Source: Stenotrophomonas sp. BIGb0135
GTDB taxonomy: Bacteria; Pseudomonadota; Gammaproteobacteria; Xanthomonadales; Xanthomonadaceae
Assembly (NCBI RefSeq): GCF_024810105.1
Contig: NZ_JANUDX010000002.1
Location: 62,001-126,000 of the forward strand
DNA length: 64,000 nucleotides
Reading direction: 5' to 3'
Positions 9,488 to 18,681 of this stretch are shown piece after piece. A program made the position numbers and the translations under genes. A model generated the notes under the pieces. That model was not told the DNA's origin. It saw nothing but the letters and a program-made list of their open reading frames with translations, and did no database searches. The first letter of the stretch is position 1. Each line of letters starts with the position of its first letter.

Positions 9488-10621
9488 ATGGAAGTCCTGA
9501 TGCGCCGCAGCCTCTTTTTGATGATGCTCCTCACGCTATGCCTGCCGGTGGCCACGATGGCCCAGAGCGGACTGCGAACCGAAGGCGACGTGGCCACGGC
9601 CAGCGGTGCTTATGAAGCCGAAGTCCCGGTCAACAGCCAGGCCGACGGCGACCGCAATGGCGCCCTGGCACGTGCGCTCGGCGTGGTGCTGGGCAAGTTG
9701 TCCGGCGACCGCAGCGTGATGGGCCGCCCCGGGGTGGGCCAGGCGCTGCGTGGGGCCAAGGATTACGTGGCCAGCTACGACTACCGCCAGGACCAGAGCA
9801 CCTCGGCCAGCGGTGCACCCAGCTTCCGCACCATGCTGGTGGCGCGCTTCCGCGAGGACGACGTGGATGGCCTGATCGCCGCGCTGGGCCTGCCGTTGTG
9901 GCCGCAGCCGCGGCCCAAGCCGGTGGTCTGGCTGGCCATCGACGATGGCTCCGGCCCGCGCCTGGTCAGCGTGCAGCAGGCCAATGCGGCCCGTCCGCTG
10001 CTGAACCGTGCGGTCGAGCGTGGCTACAAGCTGGGCCTGCCCGGCGGCAGCGCGGCCGAACAGGCCCTGGTCGGGGCAATCTGGCGCCAGGACACCGCCG
10101 CGGTCGCCCGCGCCTCCTCGCGCTATGCCCCGCCGATGCAGCTGGTGGGCAAGCTGTACCGCGCCAACGGCGGCTGGGTGGCCGACTGGGTGTTCGTGGA
10201 CGGCGGCAAGGAACTGAACAAGTGGACCACCAAGGACAGCGACGCCCGCCGTGCCATGGCCGGCGGCGCCGATGGTGCCGCCGATGCGCTGGTGCGTCGC
10301 TATGCCAAGCCCGGCGTGGCCACCGGCGCGGCCGGCAGCTACACCATCGTGGTGGTGGGGCTGGACAGCGCCGAGGACTACCTGCGCCTGGCCGCCGGCC
10401 TGCGTGAGAACCCGGTGGTGCGCAACATCACCCCGCTGCGCGCCTCCGGCAACCGCCTGGAGCTGTCGCTGGACATGACCACCGGCCTGGCCGGCCTGAA
10501 CCGCATGCTCGGCGACAACGGCGTGATCGCGCCGCTGGCCCCGCTGCCGGTGCCGGTCGATGCCAATGACCCGCCCGGCACCCCGCCGCCCCCGGCCAGC
10601 AACGAGTACCGCCTGCGATGA
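9488..10621 (+). CDS. DUF2066 secreted protein
   Basis: A 377-aa protein with a signal peptide (MRRSLFLMMLLTLCLPVATMAQ) and a DUF2066 domain across most of its length. The C-terminus has a proline-rich stretch (PPGTPPPPAS). The family is periplasmic and of unknown function, typically encoded upstream of a PerM-type transporter and hda, as here. I start at ATG 9488 (MEVLMRRS); ATG 9500 is equally possible. Its stop overlaps the next ATG by 4 bp. Confidence 0.82.
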   Translation: MEVLMRRSLFLMMLLTLCLPVATMAQSGLRTEGDVATASGAYEAEVPVNSQADGDRNGALARALGVVLGKLSGDRSVMGRPGVGQALRGAKDYVASYDYRQDQSTSASGAPSFRTMLVARFREDDVDGLIAALGLPLWPQPRPKPVVWLAIDDGSGPRLVSVQQANAARPLLNRAVERGYKLGLPGGSAAEQALVGAIWRQDTAAVARASSRYAPPMQLVGKLYRANGGWVADWVFVDGGKELNKWTTKDSDARRAMAGGADGAADALVRRYAKPGVATGAAGSYTIVVVGLDSAEDYLRLAAGLRENPVVRNITPLRASGNRLELSLDMTTGLAGLNRMLGDNGVIAPLAPLPVPVDANDPPGTPPPPASNEYRLR

Positions 10622-11790
10622 TCCTGACACCCGAAGCAGAGATCGCGCAGTTCCTGCGCCGCCTCAAATACGTGTTGGCGGCGCTGGCGGTGGGCTGGGT
10701 GATCTGGCTGCTCGGCCCGATCCTCACCCCGTTCGTGCTGGCCCTGGCGCTGGCCTGGCTGGGCGATCCCCTGGTCGACCGGATCGAGGCCACCGGCCGT
10801 TCGCGCAATACCGGCGTGGTGCTGGTGTTCGTGGCGATGGTGCTGATGCTGACCGCCGCGCTGCTGATCCTGGTGCCGATGATCGAGCGCCAGATCGCCA
10901 CCCTGATCGCGGCCATCCCGCAGGCCCAGCAGTGGCTGATGCAGACCGGCATCCCCTGGTTCGAGCAGAAGACCGGGCTGGAGATCATGCAGTGGATGGA
11001 CCCGGACCGGCTGATCGAGTGGGTGCGCAGCCATTGGCAGCAGGCCGGCGGCTTCGCCAAGACCTTCTTCGGCTACGTCTCGCGCTCGGGCTTCACCATG
11101 GTGACCTGGGTCGTCAACCTGCTGCTGCTGCCCATCCTGGCGTTCTACTTCCTGCGCGACTGGGACAAGCTGGTGGAGCGGGTGGCCTCGATGATCCCGC
11201 GCAACCACATCGGCACCATCACCAAGCTGGCGCGCGAGTCCGATGAAGTGCTCGGCGCGTTCATCCGCGGCCAGTTCCTGGTGATGATCGCGCTGGGCGT
11301 GGTGTACGCCGCCGGCCTGTCGCTGGTCGGCCTGAAGCTGGGCCTGTTGATCGGCCTGGTGGCCGGCCTGATCAGCTTCATCCCGTACCTGGGCGCGACC
11401 ACCGGCATCGTGATGGCGATCGCCGCCGCGCTGGTGCAGGCACAGGGCTTCGACCTGAAGCTGCTGATCCTGGTGGGCGTGGTGTTCACCGTGGGCCAGT
11501 TGCTGGAAAGCTACGTGCTGACCCCGCGCATCGTCGGCGACAAGATCGGCCTGCACCCGGTGGCGGTGATCTTCGCGGTGATGGCGGGCGGCCAGCTGTT
11601 CGGCTTCCTCGGCATGCTGCTGGCGCTGCCGGTGGCGGCGGTCAGCAACGTGCTGCTGCGCTATGCGCACCAGCGCTATCGCCAGAGCGATCTGTATGCC
11701 GGTGAGAAGTCGGCGATCGTGCTCGATGCCTACCTGGACAAGCCGACCATCATCGTGGATACCTCGCCGAAGGCGCCCGACCCGCAGTGA
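10618..11790 (+). CDS. AI-2E/PerM-family transporter
   Basis: A 390-aa inner-membrane protein of the AI-2 exporter (PerM/YdiK) superfamily. It has two N-terminal helices, a soluble insert (about 85-160) and a C-terminal bundle containing the family motif SFIPYLGATTGIV. Substrates are mostly unproven; some members act as Na+/H+ antiporters or exporters. It overlaps the DUF2066 gene at the front and hda at the back (GTGA), so the three genes form an operon. Confidence 0.88.
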   Translation: MILTPEAEIAQFLRRLKYVLAALAVGWVIWLLGPILTPFVLALALAWLGDPLVDRIEATGRSRNTGVVLVFVAMVLMLTAALLILVPMIERQIATLIAAIPQAQQWLMQTGIPWFEQKTGLEIMQWMDPDRLIEWVRSHWQQAGGFAKTFFGYVSRSGFTMVTWVVNLLLLPILAFYFLRDWDKLVERVASMIPRNHIGTITKLARESDEVLGAFIRGQFLVMIALGVVYAAGLSLVGLKLGLLIGLVAGLISFIPYLGATTGIVMAIAAALVQAQGFDLKLLILVGVVFTVGQLLESYVLTPRIVGDKIGLHPVAVIFAVMAGGQLFGFLGMLLALPVAAVSNVLLRYAHQRYRQSDLYAGEKSAIVLDAYLDKPTIIVDTSPKAPDPQ

Positions 11791-12497
11791 GCGTCGTTCC
11801 GCAGCTGCCGCTCGCCCTGCGCTACCCGCAGGACGAGCGGCTCGAGACCTTCATCGGTGCACCCGACGGTGCGCTGGCGCAGCTGCGTGCGATCGCGGTG
11901 GGGGCCGCGCATGACTGGGTGTACCTGGAAGGCGCGGCCGGCACCGGCAAGACCCACCAGGCGCTGGCGATGTGTTCGCTGGCCGAGCAGGCCGGGCGGC
12001 AGCCGACCTACCTGCCGTTGAAGGCGGTGGTGGGGCGCACCCGCGCCGCACTGGAGTCGCTGGAGGGGCGTGATCTGGTCGCGCTGGACGGGTTGGATGC
12101 CGTCGCCGGGCAGCGCGAGGACGAAGTGGCGCTGTTCGATTTCCACAACCGCGCGCGTAGTGCCGGTATCACCCTGCTGTACACCGCGCAGCATGCACCG
12201 GACCAGCTGGGCCTGGTGCTGCCGGACCTGCGCTCGCGTCTGCAGCAGTGCGTGCGCCTGCACCTGCAGCCACTGGACGACGAAGGCCGCGCAGCCGTGC
12301 TGCGCGAGCGCGCGCTGCGCCGCGGGCTGGCGATCGACGAAGCGGCGATCGAATGGTTGCTCACCCGCACCGGCCGTGAACTGGGCAGCCTGGTGAGCCT
12401 GCTGGACTGGCTGGACCGCGAATCGATGGCCGCGCAGCGGCGCATTACCGTGCCGTTTCTGCGCCAGGTCCTGGAAGACGGCCCACACCGCCTGTAG
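11787..12497 (+). CDS. hda: Hda, DnaA regulatory inactivator
   Basis: A 236-aa AAA+ protein that, with the DNA-loaded sliding clamp, stimulates ATP hydrolysis by DnaA and so limits re-initiation. The clamp-binding motif QLPLAL is at residues 6-11 and Walker A (GAAGTGKTH) at about 49-57. A Walker B-like LVALDGLDAV follows. The start is GTG overlapping the upstream TGA. The stop codon TAG is the first part of a SMAG palindrome, and the last roughly 40 bp of the gene are repeated downstream. Confidence 0.92.
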   Translation: MSVVPQLPLALRYPQDERLETFIGAPDGALAQLRAIAVGAAHDWVYLEGAAGTGKTHQALAMCSLAEQAGRQPTYLPLKAVVGRTRAALESLEGRDLVALDGLDAVAGQREDEVALFDFHNRARSAGITLLYTAQHAPDQLGLVLPDLRSRLQQCVRLHLQPLDDEGRAAVLRERALRRGLAIDEAAIEWLLTRTGRELGSLVSLLDWLDRESMAAQRRITVPFLRQVLEDGPHRL

Positions 12498-13011
12498 AGC
12501 CGACCGTTGGTCGGCTGCTCTTCTGGCCTTTTCACGGCAGCCGACCAACGGTCGGCTCTACGAGCGCCGGTTGGTGGGCTGCTGTTCTGCGCCAGGTCCT
12601 GGAAGACGGCCCACACCGCCCGTAGAGCCGACCGTTGGTCGGCTGCTCTTCTGGCCTTTTCAAGGCAGCCGACCAACGGTCGGCTCTACGAGCGCTGGTT
12701 GGCCGGCTGCTGTTCTGCGCAGGTCCTGGAAGACAGCCCACACCGCCTGTAGAGCCGACCGTTGGTCGGCTGCTTTTCTAGCCTTTTCAGGGCAGCCGAC
12801 CAACGGTCGGCTCTACGAGCGCCGGTTGGTTGGCTGCTGTTCTGCGCCAGGTCCTGGAAGACGGCCCACACCGCCTGTAGAGCTGACCGTTGGTCGGCTG
12901 CCTTTCTGGCCTTTTCACGGCAGCCGACCAACGGTCGGCTCTACGAGCGCCGGTTGGTTGGCTGCTGTTTGCCTGGCCTTTTCACGGCAGCCGACCAACG
13001 GTCGGCTCTAC
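12457..13011. repeat. 127-128 bp tandem array: hda 3' end plus SMAG pair
   Basis: Each unit starts with the last 41 bp of hda (TTCTGCGCCAGGTCCTGG onward through TAG), then a SMAG pair, then a spacer resembling GAGCGCCGGTTGG. Units begin at 12457 (inside hda), 12585, 12713 and 12840. A fifth unit, from about 12967, has lost the hda segment. Each SMAG pair is a 25-bp inverted repeat around a loop of about 19 nt. The period is not a multiple of three and every copy carries TAG, so this is not a coding array. Confidence 0.93.
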
Positions 13012-13050
13012 GGGTGATCAGGCGTGGCGCCCGCTCTGGTACCCGTGCCG

Positions 13051-14774
<1,724 letters not shown>

Positions 14775-14835
14775 GGACGGGTACGTCGAAGCGGCACCGT
14801 GCAGGCGCCAGGGAAGGGGGAGGAGGCGGAGATGA

Positions 14836-15105
14836 TCAGCGTTTGCCGCTGACCAGTCGCAACAGGGCCAGGATCGCCACGGCACCGAGTACCGCGCCGA
14901 GGAAACCGGCCGGTTCGCCGGCGGCATACCAGCCCATGTACTGGCCGAACCAACCGGCCAGCAGGGCGCCGACGATGCCCAGGCCGATGGTCAGCAGGCA
15001 GCCCATGCGGTTGTTGCCGGGCATGAAGAAGCGCCCGAGCAGGCCGACCACGAAGCCGACCAGGATGATGTAGAGCCAGCTGGTGCTGCCGAACAATCCG
15101 TTCAT
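14836..15105 (-). CDS. GlsB/YeaQ/YmgE-family membrane protein
   Basis: An 89-aa protein of about three transmembrane helices with the glycine-rich GFVVGLLGRFFMPG and GLGIVGALLAGWFGQYMG pattern of the transglycosylase-associated (GlsB/YeaQ/YmgE) family. The molecular role is unknown; members are stress-induced. Monocistronic in appearance, on the same strand as amgK but about 60 bp upstream of it. Confidence 0.85.
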   Translation of the reverse strand: MNGLFGSTSWLYIILVGFVVGLLGRFFMPGNNRMGCLLTIGLGIVGALLAGWFGQYMGWYAAGEPAGFLGAVLGAVAILALLRLVSGKR

Positions 15106-15174
15106 GCCATCTGCGCCTTCGGAGGGTGGACGCAGCCTAGCAAGGCCAGGCTGCGTCCGTCACGACGTGTGCGA

Positions 15175-16686
15175 TCAGCAGCAGCCGTGGCCGCCGTGGC
15201 GGGTGCCGCTGTCGGCGGCGACCGGCGAGCCGCTGGTCTCGCCACGCAGGCTGGCCGCGTAGTGCTCGCTGATCACCTTGGACACGCAGGCAGTGACTTT
15301 CTTGCCCATCGGGATGTGCAGGAATTCGTTCGGACCGTGCGCGTTGGAATGCGGGCCGAGCACGCCGGTGATCATGAACTGCGCGCCCGGGAACTTCTCG
15401 CCGAGCATGCCCATGAACGGGATCGAGCCGCCTTCGCCCATGTACATCGCCGGCTTGCCGAAGAAGGTCTGGCTGGCGTCGTCGATCGCCTGGGTCAGCC
15501 ACGGCGCCATCGCCGGCGCGTTCCAGCCGCTGGACGCCTTTTCCAGGTCCAGCTTCACTTCCGCGCCGTTGGGCGGATCGCGCAGCAGGGCTTCCTTGAG
15601 CAGCTCGCCGCAGGCCTTGCCATCGGCGGTCGGCGGCAGGCGCAGCGAAAGCTTCACTGCGGTATGCGGGCGCAGCACGTTGCCGGCCGAGGCCAGCGGC
15701 GGCATGCCGTCCACGCCGGTCACCGACAGCGCCGGGCGCCAGGTGCGGTTGAGCACCAGTTCGGCCAGGTCATCGTTCATCGGGCGCAGGCCGTCGACCA
15801 TCGGGAATTTCTCGAAGATGGCGGTGTCCACCACCTCGGCAGCACGCTTGGCCTGCTCCTGGCGCTCGGCCGGGATCTCCACGTGCATGCCATCGATCAG
15901 GATGCGGCCGGTGTTCTCGTCCTCGATCCGCGACAGCAACTGGCGCAGCAGGCGGAAGCTGGACGGGATCACGCCGGAGGCATCGCCGGAGTGCACGCCT
16001 TCGTTGAGCACCTTGACCGAGAAGTTGCCGCCGGTCAGGCCGCGCAGCGAGGTGGTGCACCACAGCTGGTCGTAGTTGGCGCAGCCCGAATCCAGGCACA
16101 CCACCAGCGACGGCTTGCCGATGCGGTCGGCCAGGTGGTCCACGTAGGCCGGCAGGTCGTAGCTGCCCGATTCTTCGCAGGCTTCGATCAGCACCACGCA
16201 GCGTGCATGCGGCAGGCCCTGTTCCTGCAGCGCCAGCACGGCGGCCAGCGAGCCGAACATGGCGTACCCATCATCGGCGCCGCCACGGCCGTACAGCTTG
16301 TCGCCGCGCAGCACCGGCAGCCACGGACCGAGATCGGCATCCCAGCCGGTCATTTCCGGCTGCTTGTCCAGGTGGCCGTAGAGCAGGATGGTGTCGTCGC
16401 CGGTCTCGGCGCCAGACGCCGGAATTTCCAGCAGCAGCAGCGGCGTGCGGCCTTCCAGGCGCACCACCTCCACGGTCAGGCCGGGCAGGTTCTGGGCCCG
16501 GGCCCAGGTTTCCATCAGGGTGACGGCCTGTTCCATGTAACCGTTGGCGACCCAATCTGCGTCGAACATCGGCGATTTGTTGGGAATGCGGATGTAATCG
16601 ACCAATTGCGGGACGATCTCGCTGTCCCACTTTTCATTGACGAATTGGCCGAGTTTGGCGCTGTCCATCTGAAACTCCGGATGCAT
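15175..16686 (-). CDS. M20-family metallopeptidase
   Basis: A 503-aa di-zinc peptidase of the M20 (dipeptidase/ArgE-DapE) family. Expected ligands are seen: H105 and D107 in LLYGHLDKQP, D138 in GRGGADDG, and the catalytic Glu pair in EACEESGS (about 171-172). A dimerisation lid occupies the middle. An alternative start is MDSAKLG at 16668. The protein ends in a His/Gly/Cys-rich tail (TRHGGHGCC) outside the M20 fold. No signal peptide, so it is likely a cytoplasmic dipeptidase. Confidence 0.88.
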   Translation of the reverse strand: MHPEFQMDSAKLGQFVNEKWDSEIVPQLVDYIRIPNKSPMFDADWVANGYMEQAVTLMETWARAQNLPGLTVEVVRLEGRTPLLLLEIPASGAETGDDTILLYGHLDKQPEMTGWDADLGPWLPVLRGDKLYGRGGADDGYAMFGSLAAVLALQEQGLPHARCVVLIEACEESGSYDLPAYVDHLADRIGKPSLVVCLDSGCANYDQLWCTTSLRGLTGGNFSVKVLNEGVHSGDASGVIPSSFRLLRQLLSRIEDENTGRILIDGMHVEIPAERQEQAKRAAEVVDTAIFEKFPMVDGLRPMNDDLAELVLNRTWRPALSVTGVDGMPPLASAGNVLRPHTAVKLSLRLPPTADGKACGELLKEALLRDPPNGAEVKLDLEKASSGWNAPAMAPWLTQAIDDASQTFFGKPAMYMGEGGSIPFMGMLGEKFPGAQFMITGVLGPHSNAHGPNEFLHIPMGKKVTACVSKVISEHYAASLRGETSGSPVAADSGTRHGGHGCC

Positions 16687-16720
16687 TGGCTAGTCCTCAC
16701 ATTCTACGCCGCTGGCAGGG

Positions 16721-16736
16721 GTAGGGATTTCCCTAC
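16721..16736. promoter_or_regulatory. 16-bp inverted repeat, possible response-regulator operator
   Basis: GTAGGGATTTCCCTAC is a perfect 7-2-7 inverted repeat between the divergent M20 peptidase and ComEA-like genes. The 7-2-7 layout is that of NarL/LuxR-type response-regulator sites. It lies about 130 bp before the ComEA-like start and upstream of the RNA candidate. The regulator is not identified. Confidence 0.45.
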
Positions 16737-16867
16737 ACCACGTCAGGTATTTGGCTGGCTGTGTGAAGGGGCTGTGGACGATAGGCTGTGTGTATGTGGC
16801 GAGGGATGCTGGGGCCTCCGACGGGATAGCCGGCAGGACCCGGTTCCGAGCCACAAGGAGTTGCAAG

Positions 16868-17197
16868 GTGGGGTCTTGGTTTTCGTGGAAGGCGCTTGCG
16901 CTGGGACTGCTGTTGATCGGGGCTGCTCAGGCGGCCAACCGCATCGACATCAATACGGCTGATGCGTCGACGCTGCAGCAGGGATTGACGAACGTGGGGC
17001 CGCACAAGGCTGAAGCGATCGTTGCGTACCGGCGACAACACGGACCTTTCCTCCGGGTCGAGGACCTGGCACGGGTGAAGGGGATAGGGACGAGAACGGT
17101 CGAACGGAATCGACAACGGATGACGACGGGGGTCATGGAGAGCCCCGCCGCGGAACCGCCCAGGAGGGCGTTGCCGGCAGCCGTACCAAGACGCTGA
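16868..17197 (+). CDS. ComEA-like helix-hairpin-helix protein
   Basis: A 109-aa exported protein: signal peptide (about 1-22, GLLLIGAAQA), then a double helix-hairpin-helix domain (about 24-87) with IDINTADASTLQQGL and RVKGIGTRTVERNRQRM. Such proteins bind double-stranded DNA in the periplasm during transformation. The start is GTG at 16868, preceded by AAGGAG at 16855-16860; the longer open frame has no sensible N-terminus. The C-terminal 25 residues are low-complexity Pro/Arg/Ala. The DNA encoding them already forms GGA-loop hairpins, so this end may be shaped by an overlapping RNA. Confidence 0.82.
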   Translation: MGSWFSWKALALGLLLIGAAQAANRIDINTADASTLQQGLTNVGPHKAEAIVAYRRQHGPFLRVEDLARVKGIGTRTVERNRQRMTTGVMESPAAEPPRRALPAAVPRR

Positions 17198-17504
17198 CCA
17201 ACAGGACAGGTCGGAGACAGGCAGGAGCCCGTCATCGCCGGTCGCGCAGGATGCGCGGCGGCACCGGCACACGCAGGGAGGCGGTACGCAGGGATGCGGC
17301 GCGGAAGGATCGGCGCGGAACCACCAGGACGGTGGCGCCCAGGCTCGGGAAGGGCTGTCATGGCGGAGCGATATTCGGCCGAGTGCAGGGAGCATGGCCG
17401 GCACCCAAACTGGGCAGGATGCACAGGGGGAAGGCGGGAAGCCGACAAGGATGTGATGATTGCCCGGTACTGCGCAGGGATGCGTGGCCGGGCAATTTCT
17501 TTAT
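17126..17504 (+). ncRNA. Candidate CsrB/RsmB-type RsmA-sequestering small RNA
   Basis: About 20 GGA motifs fall in 17150-17485, many at hairpin tips. Stem/loop examples: CGCCC-AGGA-GGGCG (17157-17170); GGC-AGGA-GCC within GAC/GTC (17216-17233); CGCGCA-GGA-TGCGCG (17243-17257); CGCA-GGGA-TGCG (17287-17298); CCACC-AGGAC-GGTGG (17321-17335); TGC-AGGGA-GCA closed by GGCC/GGCC (17377-17399); and CGCA-GGGA-TGCG inside the terminal hairpin (17473-17484). A U-rich tail follows. No open frame here resembles a protein. This is the architecture of RNAs that titrate CsrA/RsmA. The 5' end is unknown and may lie inside the ComEA-like gene. Confidence 0.6.
17459..17504 (+). terminator. Terminal hairpin with T-rich tail
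   Basis: ATTGCCCGG (17459-17467) pairs perfectly with CCGGGCAAT (17488-17496); an inner CGCA-GGGA-TGCG hairpin fills the loop. It is followed by TTCTTTAT. It would end the candidate small RNA and shield the L,D-transpeptidase gene from read-through. Confidence 0.6.
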
Positions 17505-17536
17505 GGGCGTCTGCCTGCGCGCGCCAACACCTGTTT

Positions 17537-17576
17537 CATGCAGTGCGTTGGTGTAGCGTCGTCGCATTACTGCATG
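17537..17576 (+). promoter_or_regulatory. Inverted repeat in the L,D-transpeptidase leader
   Basis: CATGCAGT (17537-17544) and ACTGCATG (17569-17576) are perfect 8-bp arms ending 2 bp before the first possible ATG. The structure could act as an operator or as a leader hairpin that hides the start region. Inference only. Confidence 0.3.
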
Positions 17577-17578
17577 GA

Positions 17579-18655
17579 ATGAACCACATGGCACCACGCC
17601 GCGCATTGCTCACCCTGGCCCTGGCCACCTTGTTCGCCACCGGCGCCTGCGCTGCGACGGCCGCGACCCCGCCCGCCAGCAGTGCCACCGATACGGCCGT
17701 TGCCGCGCCGCGCGGTCCCACCGATCTCAAGCCCGGTGAATTCCTGTGGCATCCGGAAATCTCGCCGGCTGGCCCGATCGTGCTGGTGGTCAGCCTGGAT
17801 GAGCAGCGCGCCTATGTGTATCGCAACGGCATCGCCATCGGCCTGAGCACGATCAGCTCGGGCAAGACCGGCCACGAAACCCCGACCGGCGTGTTCACCA
17901 TTCTGCAGAAGGACAAGGACCACAAGTCCAACCTCTACAACAGCGCGCCGATGCCCTACATGCAGCGGCTTACCTGGGACGGCATCGCCCTGCACGGGGG
18001 CAATCTGCCGGGGCACCCGGCCTCGCACGGGTGCGTGCGGCTGCCGCAGGCGTTCGCGCAGAAGCTGTTCAGTGCGACCCAGCGCGGCGACACGGTGGTG
18101 GTGGCCGATGCCAAGAGCGCGCCGATGACGCTGGCCTATCCGGCGGTACTGGCGCCGGTCAACAGCACCGGCAAGCCGCTGCTGGAGACCACCGATGCGC
18201 CCGACCACTACTGGAACGACGCGGCTGCGCCGAGCGGGCAGGTCGGCATCCTGGTGAGCCTGCACGACCAGCGCCTGTACGTGCTGCGCGACGGCGTGCT
18301 GATCGGTGAATCGCGGCTGCAGGCCAAGGCATTGCCGGCCTTCGAAGGCACCACGCTGTTCGTGATGCAGCAGGGCTATTCGGACGTGCCCAGCCCGCTG
18401 GACGCGCACCAGCGCCTGCACAAGTGGACCGCCTATCCGCTGCTGGGGCAGAGCGCGGGCAACGCCAGTCCCGACCTGCTGGCCACCCCCAGCCTGCCGA
18501 TGGCGCTGCCGCCGGCCTTTGCCGAGCAGCTGTACCAGGCGCTGGTGCCGGGTACCACGTTGCTGGTGACGAGCCTGCCGGCGGTTCGCCCGGTGGCCGA
18601 TGAACAGAACCTGCAACCGGTGTTGGAATCGGACGCCGGCGGGTCCACCTTGTAG
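17579..18655 (+). CDS. L,D-transpeptidase (YkuD) family protein
   Basis: A 358-aa exported protein with a signal peptide (MAPRRALLTLALATLFATGA) and a YkuD domain (about 65-175). The catalytic motif HGGNLPGHPASHGCVRLP includes H139, H150 and nucleophile C152. The C-terminal half repeats a YkuD-like beginning (VGILVSLHDQRLYVLRDGVLIG) but lacks the SHGC motif, so only the first domain can be active. It probably makes 3-3 crosslinks or anchors proteins to peptidoglycan. ATG 17588 is an alternative start. Stop is TAG. Confidence 0.85.
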   Translation: MNHMAPRRALLTLALATLFATGACAATAATPPASSATDTAVAAPRGPTDLKPGEFLWHPEISPAGPIVLVVSLDEQRAYVYRNGIAIGLSTISSGKTGHETPTGVFTILQKDKDHKSNLYNSAPMPYMQRLTWDGIALHGGNLPGHPASHGCVRLPQAFAQKLFSATQRGDTVVVADAKSAPMTLAYPAVLAPVNSTGKPLLETTDAPDHYWNDAAAPSGQVGILVSLHDQRLYVLRDGVLIGESRLQAKALPAFEGTTLFVMQQGYSDVPSPLDAHQRLHKWTAYPLLGQSAGNASPDLLATPSLPMALPPAFAEQLYQALVPGTTLLVTSLPAVRPVADEQNLQPVLESDAGGSTL

Positions 18656-18681
18656 GGATTGGTCCTGCCGGTACGCCGTCG

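Noticed and set aside
10378-11670. 430-codon His/Gln-rich open frame antisense to the PerM-type transporter
   Set aside because: Composition is the complement of a Leu/Val/Ala-rich membrane protein; no start signals.
12494-13011. Regularly spaced palindromic repeats resembling a CRISPR array
   Set aside because: The intervening sequence is itself repeated in every unit and contains part of hda; repeats are SMAG palindromes and no cas gene is present.
16927-17448. 173-codon minus-strand open frame over the ComEA-like gene and RNA candidate
   Set aside because: No ribosome-binding site, no recognisable sequence; the plus strand has a clear exported HhH protein and structured RNA.
17294-17578. 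N-terminal extension of the L,D-transpeptidase frame back to 17294
   Set aside because: It would bury the signal peptide 95 residues inside the protein and covers the GGA-hairpin region and a terminator.
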